From Collinsella sp. (GTDB lineage: Bacteria > Actinomycetota > Coriobacteriia > Coriobacteriales > Coriobacteriaceae), in assembly GCA_022745215.1 (NCBI GenBank), contig JAIIWC010000004.1, forward strand, positions 1-53,606: a stretch of 53,606 nt of DNA. Reading direction: 5' to 3'. The notes below the pieces were generated by a model. It had not been told where the DNA came from. It ran no database searches and saw only the letters and a program-made list of their open reading frames with translations. Shown here one piece after another: positions 44,330 to 53,051 of this stretch. The position numbers and the translations under genes were made by a program. Within the stretch, counting starts at the first letter, position 1; each line of letters begins with the position of its first letter.

Positions 44330-44975
44330 GATAATAGTCCAGCTTCTTTTCGGCGGCGCCCAGCAGCATCTCGACCACAAAGTTAAAGACCCAGTAGATC
44401 AGAGCCGCAATCGCAAACGGCACCATGCTCACCTGCGAGGCAACCAGCGCCTTGGCGGTCGAAAACATCTCACCCACGCCAATGGCAAACGCCAGCGACG
44501 TGTCCTTGACCAGCGTAATGATCTCGTTGCCCATCGCCGGCAAGATGCGCTTGGCGACCTGCGGCATCACAATGTACAAAAACGTCTGCAGGCGCGAGTA
44601 GCCCAGCACCTCGGCGGCCTCGTATTGACCGCGCGGAATGGACTGCAAGCCCGAGCGATAGATCTCGGCAAAGTAACCGGCGTAGTTGATGATGAACGCC
44701 ACGACGCACGCCGTCCACTTGGAATCGGGCGTGAGCGAAATGCCAAACACGTAGTACGGGGCAAAGTAGATGGCAAACATCTGCAGCATGAGCGGCGTAC
44801 CGCGCATGACCGAAATGTAGATGCGCGCAATCCAGCGGAGCGGCGCAATTTTGCTCATGCGCATAAACGCCACGGGGATTCCCAGCGGAATCGACCCGAG
44901 CAGCGTTAGCACAAACAGCTGCAAGCTGACCAAGAATCCCTGGCCAAGCATCTGCATCATGACTTGGATAGACAA
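44322..44975 (-). CDS. Polar amino-acid ABC transporter permease
   Basis: A permease of about 217 residues with five membrane helices and the His/Glu/Arg permease signature (RGTPLMLQMFAIYF and the EAA loop YFAEIYRSGLQSIPRGQYEAAEVLGYS). TTG 44975 has GAGGG 4 nt ahead and is preferred; ATG 44960 is the alternative. Only one permease gene is present, so it should act as a homodimer. A long hairpin separates it from the binding protein gene. Confidence 0.9.
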   Translation of the reverse strand: MSIQVMMQMLGQGFLVSLQLFVLTLLGSIPLGIPVAFMRMSKIAPLRWIARIYISVMRGTPLMLQMFAIYFAPYYVFGISLTPDSKWTACVVAFIINYAGYFAEIYRSGLQSIPRGQYEAAEVLGYSRLQTFLYIVMPQVAKRILPAMGNEIITLVKDTSLAFAIGVGEMFSTAKALVASQVSMVPFAIAALIYWVFNFVVEMLLGAAEKKLDYYHD

Positions 44976-45020
44976 CCTACCCTCTCTTTCGCAGTAACGG
45001 AACAGCAAACCCAATGCTAA

Positions 45021-45127
45021 AGCGGGTTTTCCAGGTGCCCGGGTTTGCCGTGAAAGAGGAGCGCCGCGTACTAAATGTACGCAAGCGACGGTTTGAACGG
45101 CAAAATCGGGTGCCTGGGAAAGCCGCT
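45021..45127 (-). other. Long intercistronic hairpin between binding protein and permease genes
   Basis: Arms 45021-45051 and 45097-45127 pair imperfectly over about 31 bp, with a GCGTAC/GTACGC hairpin at the centre. The stem covers the stop region of the binding protein gene. Such structures protect the upstream message and lower downstream expression in ABC operons, giving excess binding protein; no T-run is present. Confidence 0.65.
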
Positions 45128-45986
45128 ATTTGAGAACCCAGTTGTCGAAGGAAAGACCGTAATCTGCATATTTATCACAGAGGTCCTTGACCGTGCCATC
45201 CTCGTAGAGTGCCTTGAGCGACTCGGTCACGGCATCGGCGGACTTGGTGTCGCCCTTCTTGAAGCCAACGGCGTAATGCTCGCTGGACAGCGGCTTGTCG
45301 AGCTGCGTATAGGCATCGGGCTTGGCGGCAAGCTGATACTGAGCGATCGAGAGGTCACAGGCAACGGCATCGACTGCGCCACTCTCGAGCTGCATAAACG
45401 CCGTGTTGTACTCACCGATGGTATCGAGCGTGGCAAACGTCGCGGCCAGATCCTTCTGGTCGCCCTCGAGCACATCCTGTGCGGCGGAATCAGTCTGGGT
45501 AATCACGGTCTTGCCGGCAAGATCGTCCCAGCTCTTGATACCCGCGTCCTTCTTGACCACGAGCACCTGCTCGTTGAGCATGTACGGCTCGGAAAACGTG
45601 TAGTCGTCCTCGCGACCCTCCATGGTAAAGCCATTCCAGATGCAGTTGATGGCGCCGGAGTTGAGCAGCGTGTCCTTGGCATCCCAATCGATGGCCTCGT
45701 AATCGACATCCCAGCCCTGCTTATCGGCAACGGCCTTAGCCAGATCGAGGTCAAACCCGGTGTACTCGCCATCGTCGCCCACAAAGCCGTACGGAGGGTA
45801 GGACTTGTCAAAGCCCACCACGAGCTTCTTGGACTCCGCAGCGCCCTTCACATCCTTGGCCGCGGCAGAGCCAGCAGCGGAGCCCTTGCCGGCACCACCG
45901 CCGCAGCCTACCAGGCCGAGGCCAAGCACCGTGGCAAGCGAACCTGCTAGACCAACAAACTGACGACGAGACATATCGGTATTCAT
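45126..45986 (-). CDS. Amino-acid ABC transporter substrate-binding lipoprotein
   Basis: A 286-residue lipoprotein. The signal has a twin-Arg start (SRRQFVGLAG) and lipobox LVGC with Cys28; an Ala/Gly/Ser linker follows. The mature domain (LVVGFDKSYPPYGFVGDDGEYTG, FDLDLAKAVA) is the solute-binding family 3 fold for polar amino acids. The exact ligand, possibly cystine, glutamine or arginine, cannot be read. First gene of the importer operon. Confidence 0.92.
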   Translation of the reverse strand: MNTDMSRRQFVGLAGSLATVLGLGLVGCGGGAGKGSAAGSAAAKDVKGAAESKKLVVGFDKSYPPYGFVGDDGEYTGFDLDLAKAVADKQGWDVDYEAIDWDAKDTLLNSGAINCIWNGFTMEGREDDYTFSEPYMLNEQVLVVKKDAGIKSWDDLAGKTVITQTDSAAQDVLEGDQKDLAATFATLDTIGEYNTAFMQLESGAVDAVACDLSIAQYQLAAKPDAYTQLDKPLSSEHYAVGFKKGDTKSADAVTESLKALYEDGTVKDLCDKYADYGLSFDNWVLK

Positions 45987-46003
45987 GGTATCCCCCTTGA
46001 TAG

Positions 46004-46055
46004 CACTTTAGTTAGGTAAAGTGAGTCATGTAACGTTCAGAATCATACACTTTAG
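46004..46055. promoter_or_regulatory. CACTTTA half-sites upstream of the binding protein gene
   Basis: CACTTTA (46004-46010) and TAAAGTG (46017-46023) form an inverted repeat with a 6-bp gap; a third half-site CACTTTAG lies at 46048-46055. It falls in the leader/promoter of the importer operon and may be a repressor site. Confidence 0.4.
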
Positions 46056-46084
46056 CGTGATAGAGCACAAGGCGTGTTTGCCCA

Positions 46085-46209
46085 CCGCGTGAGGGGTGTG
46101 GGGGTTAAGTTTCCTGCTCTACAGTCCTGCTCACGACGGAGGCCACATTAAGTGGCCTCCTGTTCGTGCGGAACTCGCGATAAACTTAACCCCCACACCC
46201 CTCACGCGG
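46085..46209. repeat. Nested hairpin element, copy 2 (conserved 69-nt core, variable arms)
   Basis: Outer arms 46085-46112 and 46182-46209 are perfect 28-bp inverted repeats, unrelated to the arms of copy 1. The 69-nt core (46113-46181) is the reverse complement of the core at 480-548 with 6 changes. In the inner stem an A-T pair of copy 1 is a G-C pair here, a compensatory change. It lies between divergent genes, upstream of the rRNA methyltransferase. Confidence 0.85.
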
Positions 46210-46324
46210 CGGGCAACCGTCGTTGGGCTTATCACTGACAGGAAATGGGCTCTTGCATATCGCCCGCTGGCTTGGCACGGTACAATGCTTGCAGCTTTTA
46301 ATTCATGAATTAGTGGAGTTATTG

Positions 46325-47773
46325 ATGGCAGAATCTCGTGCGGAGCGTAGGGCTCGTCGTGCTTTGATCGAGGCGGCTGAGGGGTCGGAGGAGAAAAAAT
46401 CTTCTAAGAAATCCAAGCCATCTCAGGATGCGAAGGGTAAGTCGGCCAAAGGCAAGGTTAAGACCAAGCGTTCTGGCTCTCGTCACGGCGGGGATAAAGC
46501 GTCTCACGTTCGTTCCAAGGACTCACGCAAGGATTCGGCTCAGCCTGCGCGAAAGATCGTGGATCCCAAGTCGCCTTGTTCCATCATGCGGGCTTGTGGT
46601 GGGTGCACGGCGCTCAATCGTCCTTATAAGAAGCAATTGGCGACCAAGCAGGCTGCTATGGAGGAGCTGTTTGCTGAGCTCTGCGAGCGTGAGGGTATCG
46701 CCGTTGATCCTATTCGCGGTATGGGCGTCACCCTGGGCGACCCGGGTAAATATCCTGCGCCGCGTGGCTTTCGTCATAAAGCTGCCACTCCGTTTGCACC
46801 CGGTAAGGAGGGCACTGTCCGCTGTGGCTTTTTTGAGCGCGGCACGCACAAAATCGTCGCCGTACCCGAGTGTCCTGTCGAGGCGCCGGGTGCCCGTCAG
46901 ATTCTCAACGGCATCGCGCGCGAAGCTGAGCGGCTGCATATTCCCGCCTTTAATGAGGACAAGCATCTTGGTTTGCTTCGCTATGCCGTCGTCCGCTGCG
47001 GTTGGCGCACCGACCAAGTCATGGTTACGCTCGTGACCGCCCAGCGTGACTTACCGCATGCGCAGGAGTTCTTTGAGGCCGTCGCGGCGCTCGATCCGCA
47101 TATCGTCACCGTCGCCCAAAATATCAACGGCCGTCCCGGTAACGCCATCTTGGGTGAGGAGACTCGTATCGTCTATGGCGCCGAGTGCATGCGCGACCAG
47201 CTGCTCGGTTGCGAATTCGATATCTCCCCTACCGCGTTCTATCAGACCAATCCGCAGCAGACCGAGCTGCTCTATCAGCTCGCGATTGACGGCATGGACC
47301 TGCAGCAGGGCGACATTCTCATGGACGCTTACTGCGGCAGCGGCACCATCGGCCTGTGCGCCGCGAAGGATGCCCAGAACAGGGGTGTTGGCATTATGCT
47401 GCTCGGCGTGGAGCGCAACCCGGCGGGCATTGCCGACGCACGTCGCAATGCCGAGCTCAACGGCCTCACCCGCAGCGCTTGGTTTATGGCCGACGACGCC
47501 ACCGATTACATCCTGGACGCCGCCGATAACAACGAGCGCGTTGACGTTCTCTCCATCGATCCGCCGCGCGCCGGCTCCACGCCCGAGTTTCTTGAGGCCG
47601 CCTGCACACTTAAGCCGCGCCGTATCACCTATATCAGCTGCAATCCCGTGACCCAAGAGCGCGACCTGCACCAACTCCTCGACGGAGACTATCGCCTGCT
47701 CAAGATCACGCCGGTCGACATGTTCCCTCATACCGACCACACCGAGACTGTCGCGGTCCTCGAACGCCGCTAA
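46325..47773 (+). CDS. 23S rRNA (uracil-5-)-methyltransferase, RlmD/RlmCD-like
   Basis: A 482-residue SAM-dependent TrmA/RumA family enzyme. A Lys/Ser-rich N-terminal extension of about 75 residues precedes the iron-sulfur cluster region (Cys85, Cys91, Cys94 and a later Cys in ECPVEAPG). The SAM fold shows MDAYCGSGTIGLCAA and LGVERNPAGIADA, and the catalytic Cys is in ISCNPVTQ. It methylates U in 23S rRNA; which U is not certain. ATG 46325 has GGAG 7 nt upstream. The N-terminal extension is unusual and may bind RNA. Confidence 0.9.
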   Translation: MAESRAERRARRALIEAAEGSEEKKSSKKSKPSQDAKGKSAKGKVKTKRSGSRHGGDKASHVRSKDSRKDSAQPARKIVDPKSPCSIMRACGGCTALNRPYKKQLATKQAAMEELFAELCEREGIAVDPIRGMGVTLGDPGKYPAPRGFRHKAATPFAPGKEGTVRCGFFERGTHKIVAVPECPVEAPGARQILNGIAREAERLHIPAFNEDKHLGLLRYAVVRCGWRTDQVMVTLVTAQRDLPHAQEFFEAVAALDPHIVTVAQNINGRPGNAILGEETRIVYGAECMRDQLLGCEFDISPTAFYQTNPQQTELLYQLAIDGMDLQQGDILMDAYCGSGTIGLCAAKDAQNRGVGIMLLGVERNPAGIADARRNAELNGLTRSAWFMADDATDYILDAADNNERVDVLSIDPPRAGSTPEFLEAACTLKPRRITYISCNPVTQERDLHQLLDGDYRLLKITPVDMFPHTDHTETVAVLERR

Positions 47774-47779
47774 TCCACC

Positions 47780-47816
47780 CCGGTAGATTTTAAGGCATGT
47801 CCCAAAAATCTACCGG
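47780..47816. repeat. GGGACA-type hairpin
   Basis: CCGGTAGATTTT pairs with AAAATCTACCGG; the loop contains TGTCCC. Confidence 0.75.
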
Positions 47817-47821
47817 CATAA

Positions 47822-47855
47822 GAAGGGGGACGGCCCGCCTGGACCGTCCCCCTTC
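47822..47855. terminator. Terminator between rRNA methyltransferase and PHP genes
   Basis: Perfect stem GAAGGGGGACGG with CCGTCCCCCTTC between convergent genes; the stem also contains GGGAC. Confidence 0.7.
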
Positions 47856-47874
47856 ATTAGGTATATACACCCGG

Positions 47875-48696
47875 CTACATCCCCTTGCGCAGGTCACACA
47901 CGCCGGCTGCCGCCATCTCGCGCAGCAGCGTCTCGCGGTCGCGCGTCACGATCAGGTCCAGTGGGAAGTGAATCTCGTCGAGCATCTTGCGCGCGTGATC
48001 GAGCTTGCCAATGGCCATACCAATGTGGGCATCGGTCGACACGCCAATGCCCACGCCCAGTTCGGCACAGCGCTCGGCGATCTTGCGGCATACGGCCCAA
48101 TGCTCGGCATCCGCGCCATGCTCAAGACTGTGGTTGTTGATCTCGATAATCTTGTGCTTGGCCTTGGCCGCCAGCAGCACCTCATCGATATCGAACAGCA
48201 CGCCCGAACGACCCGTATGCCCAAGCATAAACACCTTGGGGTGCTCCAGGGCATTGATGTACATCTCGGTTGTCTGGGCGAGCGTCGCGCCTTCGGCAAA
48301 CTGCGGGTTATGCACGCTTGCCACCAAATAATCCAAATTACGCGTCACCAAATCGAACAGCGAATGCTCACGACTATACGAATCGCCGGCGATATCGAGC
48401 GAAACGGGAATGTCCTCGCCAAACAAGCTGCCGTCCAGCGAAACGATATCGGCCTCGGCGCCGCGAAGCACCAGCACGCCGCTCCAAATGCGCGGCCAGA
48501 TATCCTGGTTAATAAAGAATTGGAAACTGCGCAGGTCATTGGGACAAGGCGTAACCATCGAGCTTAAATGATCGGCTGAACCGAGCACCTGAAGGCCGCG
48601 CTCTGCCGCCCAATAGATGTTCTCCTCGATGGTTGAGTACGCATGCGCAGAGAACATCGTATGAGTATGAATATCACAAGAAAGAAGGTAGGGCAT
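47875..48696 (-). CDS. PHP-domain phosphatase (YcdX-like)
   Basis: A 273-residue metal-dependent phosphatase. The N-terminal DIHTHTMFSAHAYST motif, GSADH, SVHNP, GHTG, EINNHS and STDAH supply the metal ligands of the PHP domain, in the YcdX subgroup order. It should hydrolyse a small phosphate ester; the substrate is unknown. ATG 48696 has AAGGAG 6 nt upstream. Confidence 0.88.
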   Translation of the reverse strand: MPYLLSCDIHTHTMFSAHAYSTIEENIYWAAERGLQVLGSADHLSSMVTPCPNDLRSFQFFINQDIWPRIWSGVLVLRGAEADIVSLDGSLFGEDIPVSLDIAGDSYSREHSLFDLVTRNLDYLVASVHNPQFAEGATLAQTTEMYINALEHPKVFMLGHTGRSGVLFDIDEVLLAAKAKHKIIEINNHSLEHGADAEHWAVCRKIAERCAELGVGIGVSTDAHIGMAIGKLDHARKMLDEIHFPLDLIVTRDRETLLREMAAAGVCDLRKGM

Positions 48697-48796
48697 CGGG
48701 TCTCCTTGTCCAGTATGGCCGTCGCGTATATTCATTGTACGCATAGCTTTCGGCAGTCGTAAAACTGCTTCATCCCAATCACACAACGGCATAAAC

Positions 48797-48827
48797 AACG
48801 GGGTCTGGCTTAGCACCAAACCCCGTT
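48797..48827 (-). terminator. Terminator after the aminotransferase gene
   Basis: AACGGGGT pairs with ACCCCGTT; leftward it is followed by GTTTAT. Confidence 0.6.
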
Positions 48828-48855
48828 TCACGTAAAACATTGCAAGCAGAGCGCT

Positions 48856-50046
48856 TTACTTTCGACGATATTCGTCGGCCAGTTGCTTCCAGGCAGACAA
48901 CGAATTGACGATGGTCTCGTAGCTCACACAGTAGCCAAGGCGGAACCAGCTCGGCATGCCAAAGCTATCCGAAGGCACCGCGAGCAGCTCATACTTCTTC
49001 GCGCGCTCGCAGAAAGCGTTCGCATCGGGCTCCAGCGCCTTCACCCACAGGTAGAATGCACCGTCCGGCTCAACATAGGTGTAGCCGTACTCCGCCAGCG
49101 CATCGGTAAGCGCCGTGCGGTTGCGTGCATAGGCCTCAACGTCACTCGGCTCATCGATGCAATCGATAATCACGCGCTGGAAGAGCGCCGGAGCGCACAC
49201 GAAGCCCAGCGTACGGGCGGCACCGGCAACGGCGGGCATTAGACGAGCTGCCTGAGGATTCGTATTGGGAACCAGGATCCACCCGACGCGCTCGCCCGGT
49301 AGCGAAAGCGACTTGGAATACGAGTAGCACACGATGGTGTGCTCGTAGATCGAAGGTACCCAAGGCACCTCGGCGCCATAGACAATCTCGCGATACGGCT
49401 CATCCGAGATAAGCATGATCGGATTCTCGGGATCGCGCTTGGCGTTGACCTCGCGTAAAACATTGGCCAGTCGCGTCAGGGTATCGCGCGTATACACGGC
49501 GCCCGTCGGGTTATTCGGTGAGTCGATGATGACAGCTGCCGTCTTGTCGGTAATCGCCTTGAGCACGTTATCCACGCTCAGCTGGAACGTATCTTCATCG
49601 GCGAGCGCCTCGACACACGTACAGCCGGCCTTCTCAATCCACACGCGATACTCCGGGAAGTACGGGGCGATAACAATGACCTCGTCACCCGGGTTCGTAA
49701 CGGCATTGAGCGTGCAGGTGAGCGAAGCCGCCGCGCCCACGGTCATAAAGACATCCTTGCCCTCATAGCTCGTACCGAATCGACGGTTAAGCGACTCAGC
49801 CACGGCGGTACGGCATTGCGGCAGGCCCGGAGCGGGCGTATAACCGTGCAGCTGGTCACTCGGCAGCTCCAAGGCCTTCTTAATGGACTCCGCGACGGCA
49901 ACGGGAGCAGGAACGCTCGGATTGCCCAGCGAGAAATCAAACACGTTTTCCGCGCCGATTTGCGCCTTGCGCTCAAGGCCATAGCTAAAAATCTCGCGGA
50001 TGATGGAGCTTTCCGCACCGCGAGCATACATAGTTTCGTTGATCAT
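48856..50046 (-). CDS. Class I/II aminotransferase (pyridoxal phosphate)
   Basis: A 396-residue fold-type I aminotransferase. The PLP Lys is in SYSKSLSLPGERVGW near residue 235; DSPNNPTGAVY and the final Arg in WFRLGYC bind cofactor and carboxylate. It belongs to the aspartate/aromatic-type group; the substrate is not readable. ATG 50046 has AAAGGGG about 6 nt upstream. Confidence 0.9.
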   Translation of the reverse strand: MINETMYARGAESSIIREIFSYGLERKAQIGAENVFDFSLGNPSVPAPVAVAESIKKALELPSDQLHGYTPAPGLPQCRTAVAESLNRRFGTSYEGKDVFMTVGAAASLTCTLNAVTNPGDEVIVIAPYFPEYRVWIEKAGCTCVEALADEDTFQLSVDNVLKAITDKTAAVIIDSPNNPTGAVYTRDTLTRLANVLREVNAKRDPENPIMLISDEPYREIVYGAEVPWVPSIYEHTIVCYSYSKSLSLPGERVGWILVPNTNPQAARLMPAVAGAARTLGFVCAPALFQRVIIDCIDEPSDVEAYARNRTALTDALAEYGYTYVEPDGAFYLWVKALEPDANAFCERAKKYELLAVPSDSFGMPSWFRLGYCVSYETIVNSLSAWKQLADEYRRK

Positions 50047-50107
50047 CTGTTCCCCTTTCGCATAGGCGCTATTGTACGCTTTAGTCGGGCAAAGCGCCGC
50101 AGCAATG

Positions 50108-50165
50108 TTGATTGGGGACAGACTTAAATGCGTGAAAACGCTCATTTAAGTCTGTCCCCAATCAA
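50108..50165. repeat. GGGACA-type long perfect hairpin
   Basis: Arms 50108-50130 and 50143-50165 are perfect 23-bp inverted repeats containing TTGGGGACAGACTTAAATG; loop CGTGAAAACGCT. Confidence 0.85.
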
Positions 50166-50168
50166 TGA

Positions 50169-50203
50169 AGAAAAAGCCTCCGCAGGTTTCCCCGCAGAGG
50201 CTT
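50169..50203 (-). terminator. Terminator after ftsH
   Basis: AAGCCTC...GAGGCTT stem; leftward it is followed by TTTTT. Confidence 0.8.
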
Positions 50204-50215
50204 TCGCCACAAAGA

Positions 50216-52354
50216 CTATTTGTCGTCGTCGGTGTCGGCACCGGCATTGACGGCATCGCCATCGCCAGCATCATCGGATGCGGCTTCGGCATCCTCCTGC
50301 ATGGCCGCCTGCGCAAAAGCCGCGGCATCGGCCGCCAGCTCCTCCTCGCTCATGCGAGGCGTGCGCTTCTTGGTCGGCATGCCGGCCGCCTTGGCATTGC
50401 GCTCCTCCTTGGCAGCCAGGATATCGCCCTCGCGCTCAAGGTAGGCGTCCCACTCGTTGTCGAGCAGGGCGTTCACGGCGTCGCCTTCGACGGTCTCGCG
50501 CTCAAGCAGCACCTTCGCCATCAGATCGAGCTGATCGCGGCGGGCATCCAGGATCTCGACCGCACGGCGATGGGCCTCGCGCATAATGCGCTGAACCTCG
50601 ATATCGATGCGGCGCGCCGTCTCCTCGGAGTAATCCTGGTGATCGGCGTAATCGCGGCCCAGGAATACTTGATGCTGCGCCTCACCAAACACCTGCGTTC
50701 CAAGCTCCTCGCTCATGCCCAGGCGCGTGACCATCTCGCGCGCCATCTTGGTCGCGCGCTCCAGATCGTTGCTCGCGCCCGAGGTGATGTCGTCGCACAT
50801 GAGTTCCTCGGCAACGCGACCGCCCAAGAACACGGCGAGCTCGTCGAGCATCTCGTTCTTGGTCTTGAGGAAGTGATCATCCTGCGGAAGCTGCAGCGTG
50901 TAGCCCAGAGCCTGGCCGCGGCTGACAATCGAAATCTTATGAACCGGATCGGAATGCTCCAGGATGTGGCCCACCAGGGCGTGACCGCTCTCGTGGTAGG
51001 CAATCGTGGTGCGCTCGGCTTCGGTCATCACACGACCCTTGCGCTGCGGACCGGCAATCACGCGCTCCATCGACTCCTCGACCTCGTCCATCGAGATCAC
51101 GGAACGATGGCGGCGGGCAGCCAGCAGCGCAGACTCGTTGAGCAGATTTGCCAGATCGGCGCCGGTGAAGCCAACGGTCATCTGGGCGAGCTTCTCAAAC
51201 TTCACGTCCTCGTCCATCGGCTTGTTCTCGGCATGCACGCGCAAGATCTGCTCGCGGCCCTTCACATCCGGACGGTCGACCGTAACCTGACGGTCAAAAC
51301 GACCGGGACGCAGCAATGCCGGATCCAGGATATCAGGACGGTTGGTCGCGGCGATCAGGATGACCGACTCGCTTTCCTCAAAACCGTCCATCTCGACCAG
51401 CAGCTGGTTGAGCGTCTGCTCGCGCTCGTCGTGACCGCCGCCCAGACCGGCTCCGCGCTGACGTCCCACGGCATCGATCTCGTCGATAAAGATGATCGAC
51501 GGGGCCTGGGACTTGGCCTCCTTAAAGAGATCACGCACGCGGCTGGCGCCGACACCCACGAACATCTCGACAAAGTCGGAACCCGAGATGCTAAAGAACG
51601 GCACGCCCGCCTCGCCGGCAACGGCCTTGGCCAGCAGCGTTTTACCGGTGCCCGGAGGGCCCACCAGCAACACGCCACGCGGGATCTTGGCGCCCAGCTT
51701 GCGATAGCGATCCGGATCGCTCAAAAAGTCACGGATCTCCTCGAGCTCCTCGACTGCCTCGTCCACGCCGGCAACGTCCTCGAACTTAACCTTGGGGCGC
51801 GTGGCCTCGTTGGTCTTGGCGTTGGTCTTGCCAAACTGCATGTTCCTGTTGTTGGCACCCATCATCTGGCGCATAAAGTAGAACATGATGGCAATCAGGG
51901 CAATCGTCGGTAGCACGCTCATCGCCAGGTCGCCCCAAAAATCGGGATCGTTGGTGTTGACGATGTACTTGGTATCGGGGTGCTCCGCCATAAGCTCGGC
52001 AAGCGAATCGGAGCCGACATAGGTCGAGGAGAAGCTTTTGAGCTCGCTCGTATCGCCCTTGTCCTTTTTTGTCTTCCAGTAATGACCCGCCACGCTTCCG
52101 TCTTGAACCGTATAGGTCAAATCTTCGACGCGATCCTGCTTAATGGCGTTGACCATCTCGCTCGTCGCGAGCTTTACGGTATTGCTGGAATTGGCAAAGC
52201 CGGAGCCCATGTTAAAGAAGGCATAGCCCAGAAGCGCGCAAGCCAAAATAAAATACAGCCAGCCCGTACGCGTGGGCTTCTTGCCTCCGGGCATCCCCGG
52301 GATCTTAGGTTCCCGGGGAGTCTGGGAATTGTTATCGTTACGGTCGTCGGGCAT
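50216..52354 (-). CDS. ftsH: ATP-dependent zinc metalloprotease FtsH
   Basis: A 712-residue membrane protease that degrades unneeded membrane and soluble proteins. Two N-terminal membrane segments (about 31-49 and 145-165) flank an extracytoplasmic loop; the AAA+ domain has Walker A GPPGTGKT, Walker B IIFIDEIDA and the SRH region; the zinc site HESGH lies near residue 456. The C-terminal tail is Ala/Asp-rich. It starts 1 nt after the hpt stop, as in many Gram-positive tilS-hpt-ftsH operons. Confidence 0.96.
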   Translation of the reverse strand: MPDDRNDNNSQTPREPKIPGMPGGKKPTRTGWLYFILACALLGYAFFNMGSGFANSSNTVKLATSEMVNAIKQDRVEDLTYTVQDGSVAGHYWKTKKDKGDTSELKSFSSTYVGSDSLAELMAEHPDTKYIVNTNDPDFWGDLAMSVLPTIALIAIMFYFMRQMMGANNRNMQFGKTNAKTNEATRPKVKFEDVAGVDEAVEELEEIRDFLSDPDRYRKLGAKIPRGVLLVGPPGTGKTLLAKAVAGEAGVPFFSISGSDFVEMFVGVGASRVRDLFKEAKSQAPSIIFIDEIDAVGRQRGAGLGGGHDEREQTLNQLLVEMDGFEESESVILIAATNRPDILDPALLRPGRFDRQVTVDRPDVKGREQILRVHAENKPMDEDVKFEKLAQMTVGFTGADLANLLNESALLAARRHRSVISMDEVEESMERVIAGPQRKGRVMTEAERTTIAYHESGHALVGHILEHSDPVHKISIVSRGQALGYTLQLPQDDHFLKTKNEMLDELAVFLGGRVAEELMCDDITSGASNDLERATKMAREMVTRLGMSEELGTQVFGEAQHQVFLGRDYADHQDYSEETARRIDIEVQRIMREAHRRAVEILDARRDQLDLMAKVLLERETVEGDAVNALLDNEWDAYLEREGDILAAKEERNAKAAGMPTKKRTPRMSEEELAADAAAFAQAAMQEDAEAASDDAGDGDAVNAGADTDDDK

Positions 52355-52355
52355 C

Positions 52356-52904
52356 TTACGAATAAACCTCCGGTTTCAAAATGCCCAGATACGGAAGGTT
52401 GCGATAGCGCTCGGCATAGTCGAGGCCGTAGCCCACCACAAAGGCATCGGGGCAATGGGTTCCAACATACTTGGGCGTGACGGCCGAGGTACGGTCCTCA
52501 ACGTCCTTCCACAGGAAGGCGGCAACCTCCAGAGAAGCGGGCTTGCGGCTCTCGAGGTTCTTCATCAGGTACTTGAGCGTCAGGCCCGAGTCCAGAATGT
52601 CCTCGACGATCAGCACGTCGCGACCGCGGATGTCGATATCCAGGTCCTTAATGATACGCACGATACCCGAGGACTTCACACCGTCGCCATAGCTCGAAAC
52701 AGCCATGAAATCGATGTTGGTCGGCAGCTCGATCTTGCGCATCAGGTCGCCCATAAAGACCACGGCGCCGCGCAGGACCGCAATCAGCACCAGATCCTTA
52801 CCCGCGTAGTCGCGAGTAATCTGCTCGCCTAGGCGAGAGACGATACCGTCGATATCCTCCTGCGTAAACAGAACCTTCTCGATATCCGGATGTTGAGAAG
52901 CCAT
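52356..52904 (-). CDS. hpt: Hypoxanthine phosphoribosyltransferase
   Basis: A 182-residue purine salvage enzyme converting hypoxanthine or guanine with PRPP to the nucleotide. The PRPP loop VLIVEDILDSGLT and the flexible-loop SSYGDGVKSSG segment are canonical. It lies between tilS and ftsH in the conserved order, read leftward. Confidence 0.95.
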   Translation of the reverse strand: MASQHPDIEKVLFTQEDIDGIVSRLGEQITRDYAGKDLVLIAVLRGAVVFMGDLMRKIELPTNIDFMAVSSYGDGVKSSGIVRIIKDLDIDIRGRDVLIVEDILDSGLTLKYLMKNLESRKPASLEVAAFLWKDVEDRTSAVTPKYVGTHCPDAFVVGYGLDYAERYRNLPYLGILKPEVYS

Positions 52905-53051
52905 GACAACCCTTTCTTGTGCTTATCGCCCACACACCGCCGTATGGACGCGAACTTCACATTCTAGCAGCGCACGGGGTATATTTTCCAGCCCGTACGC
53001 CATCAGCGCGGGAATACCGTCAACGTCGCACAGAATAGCTGGCGTGGGACG

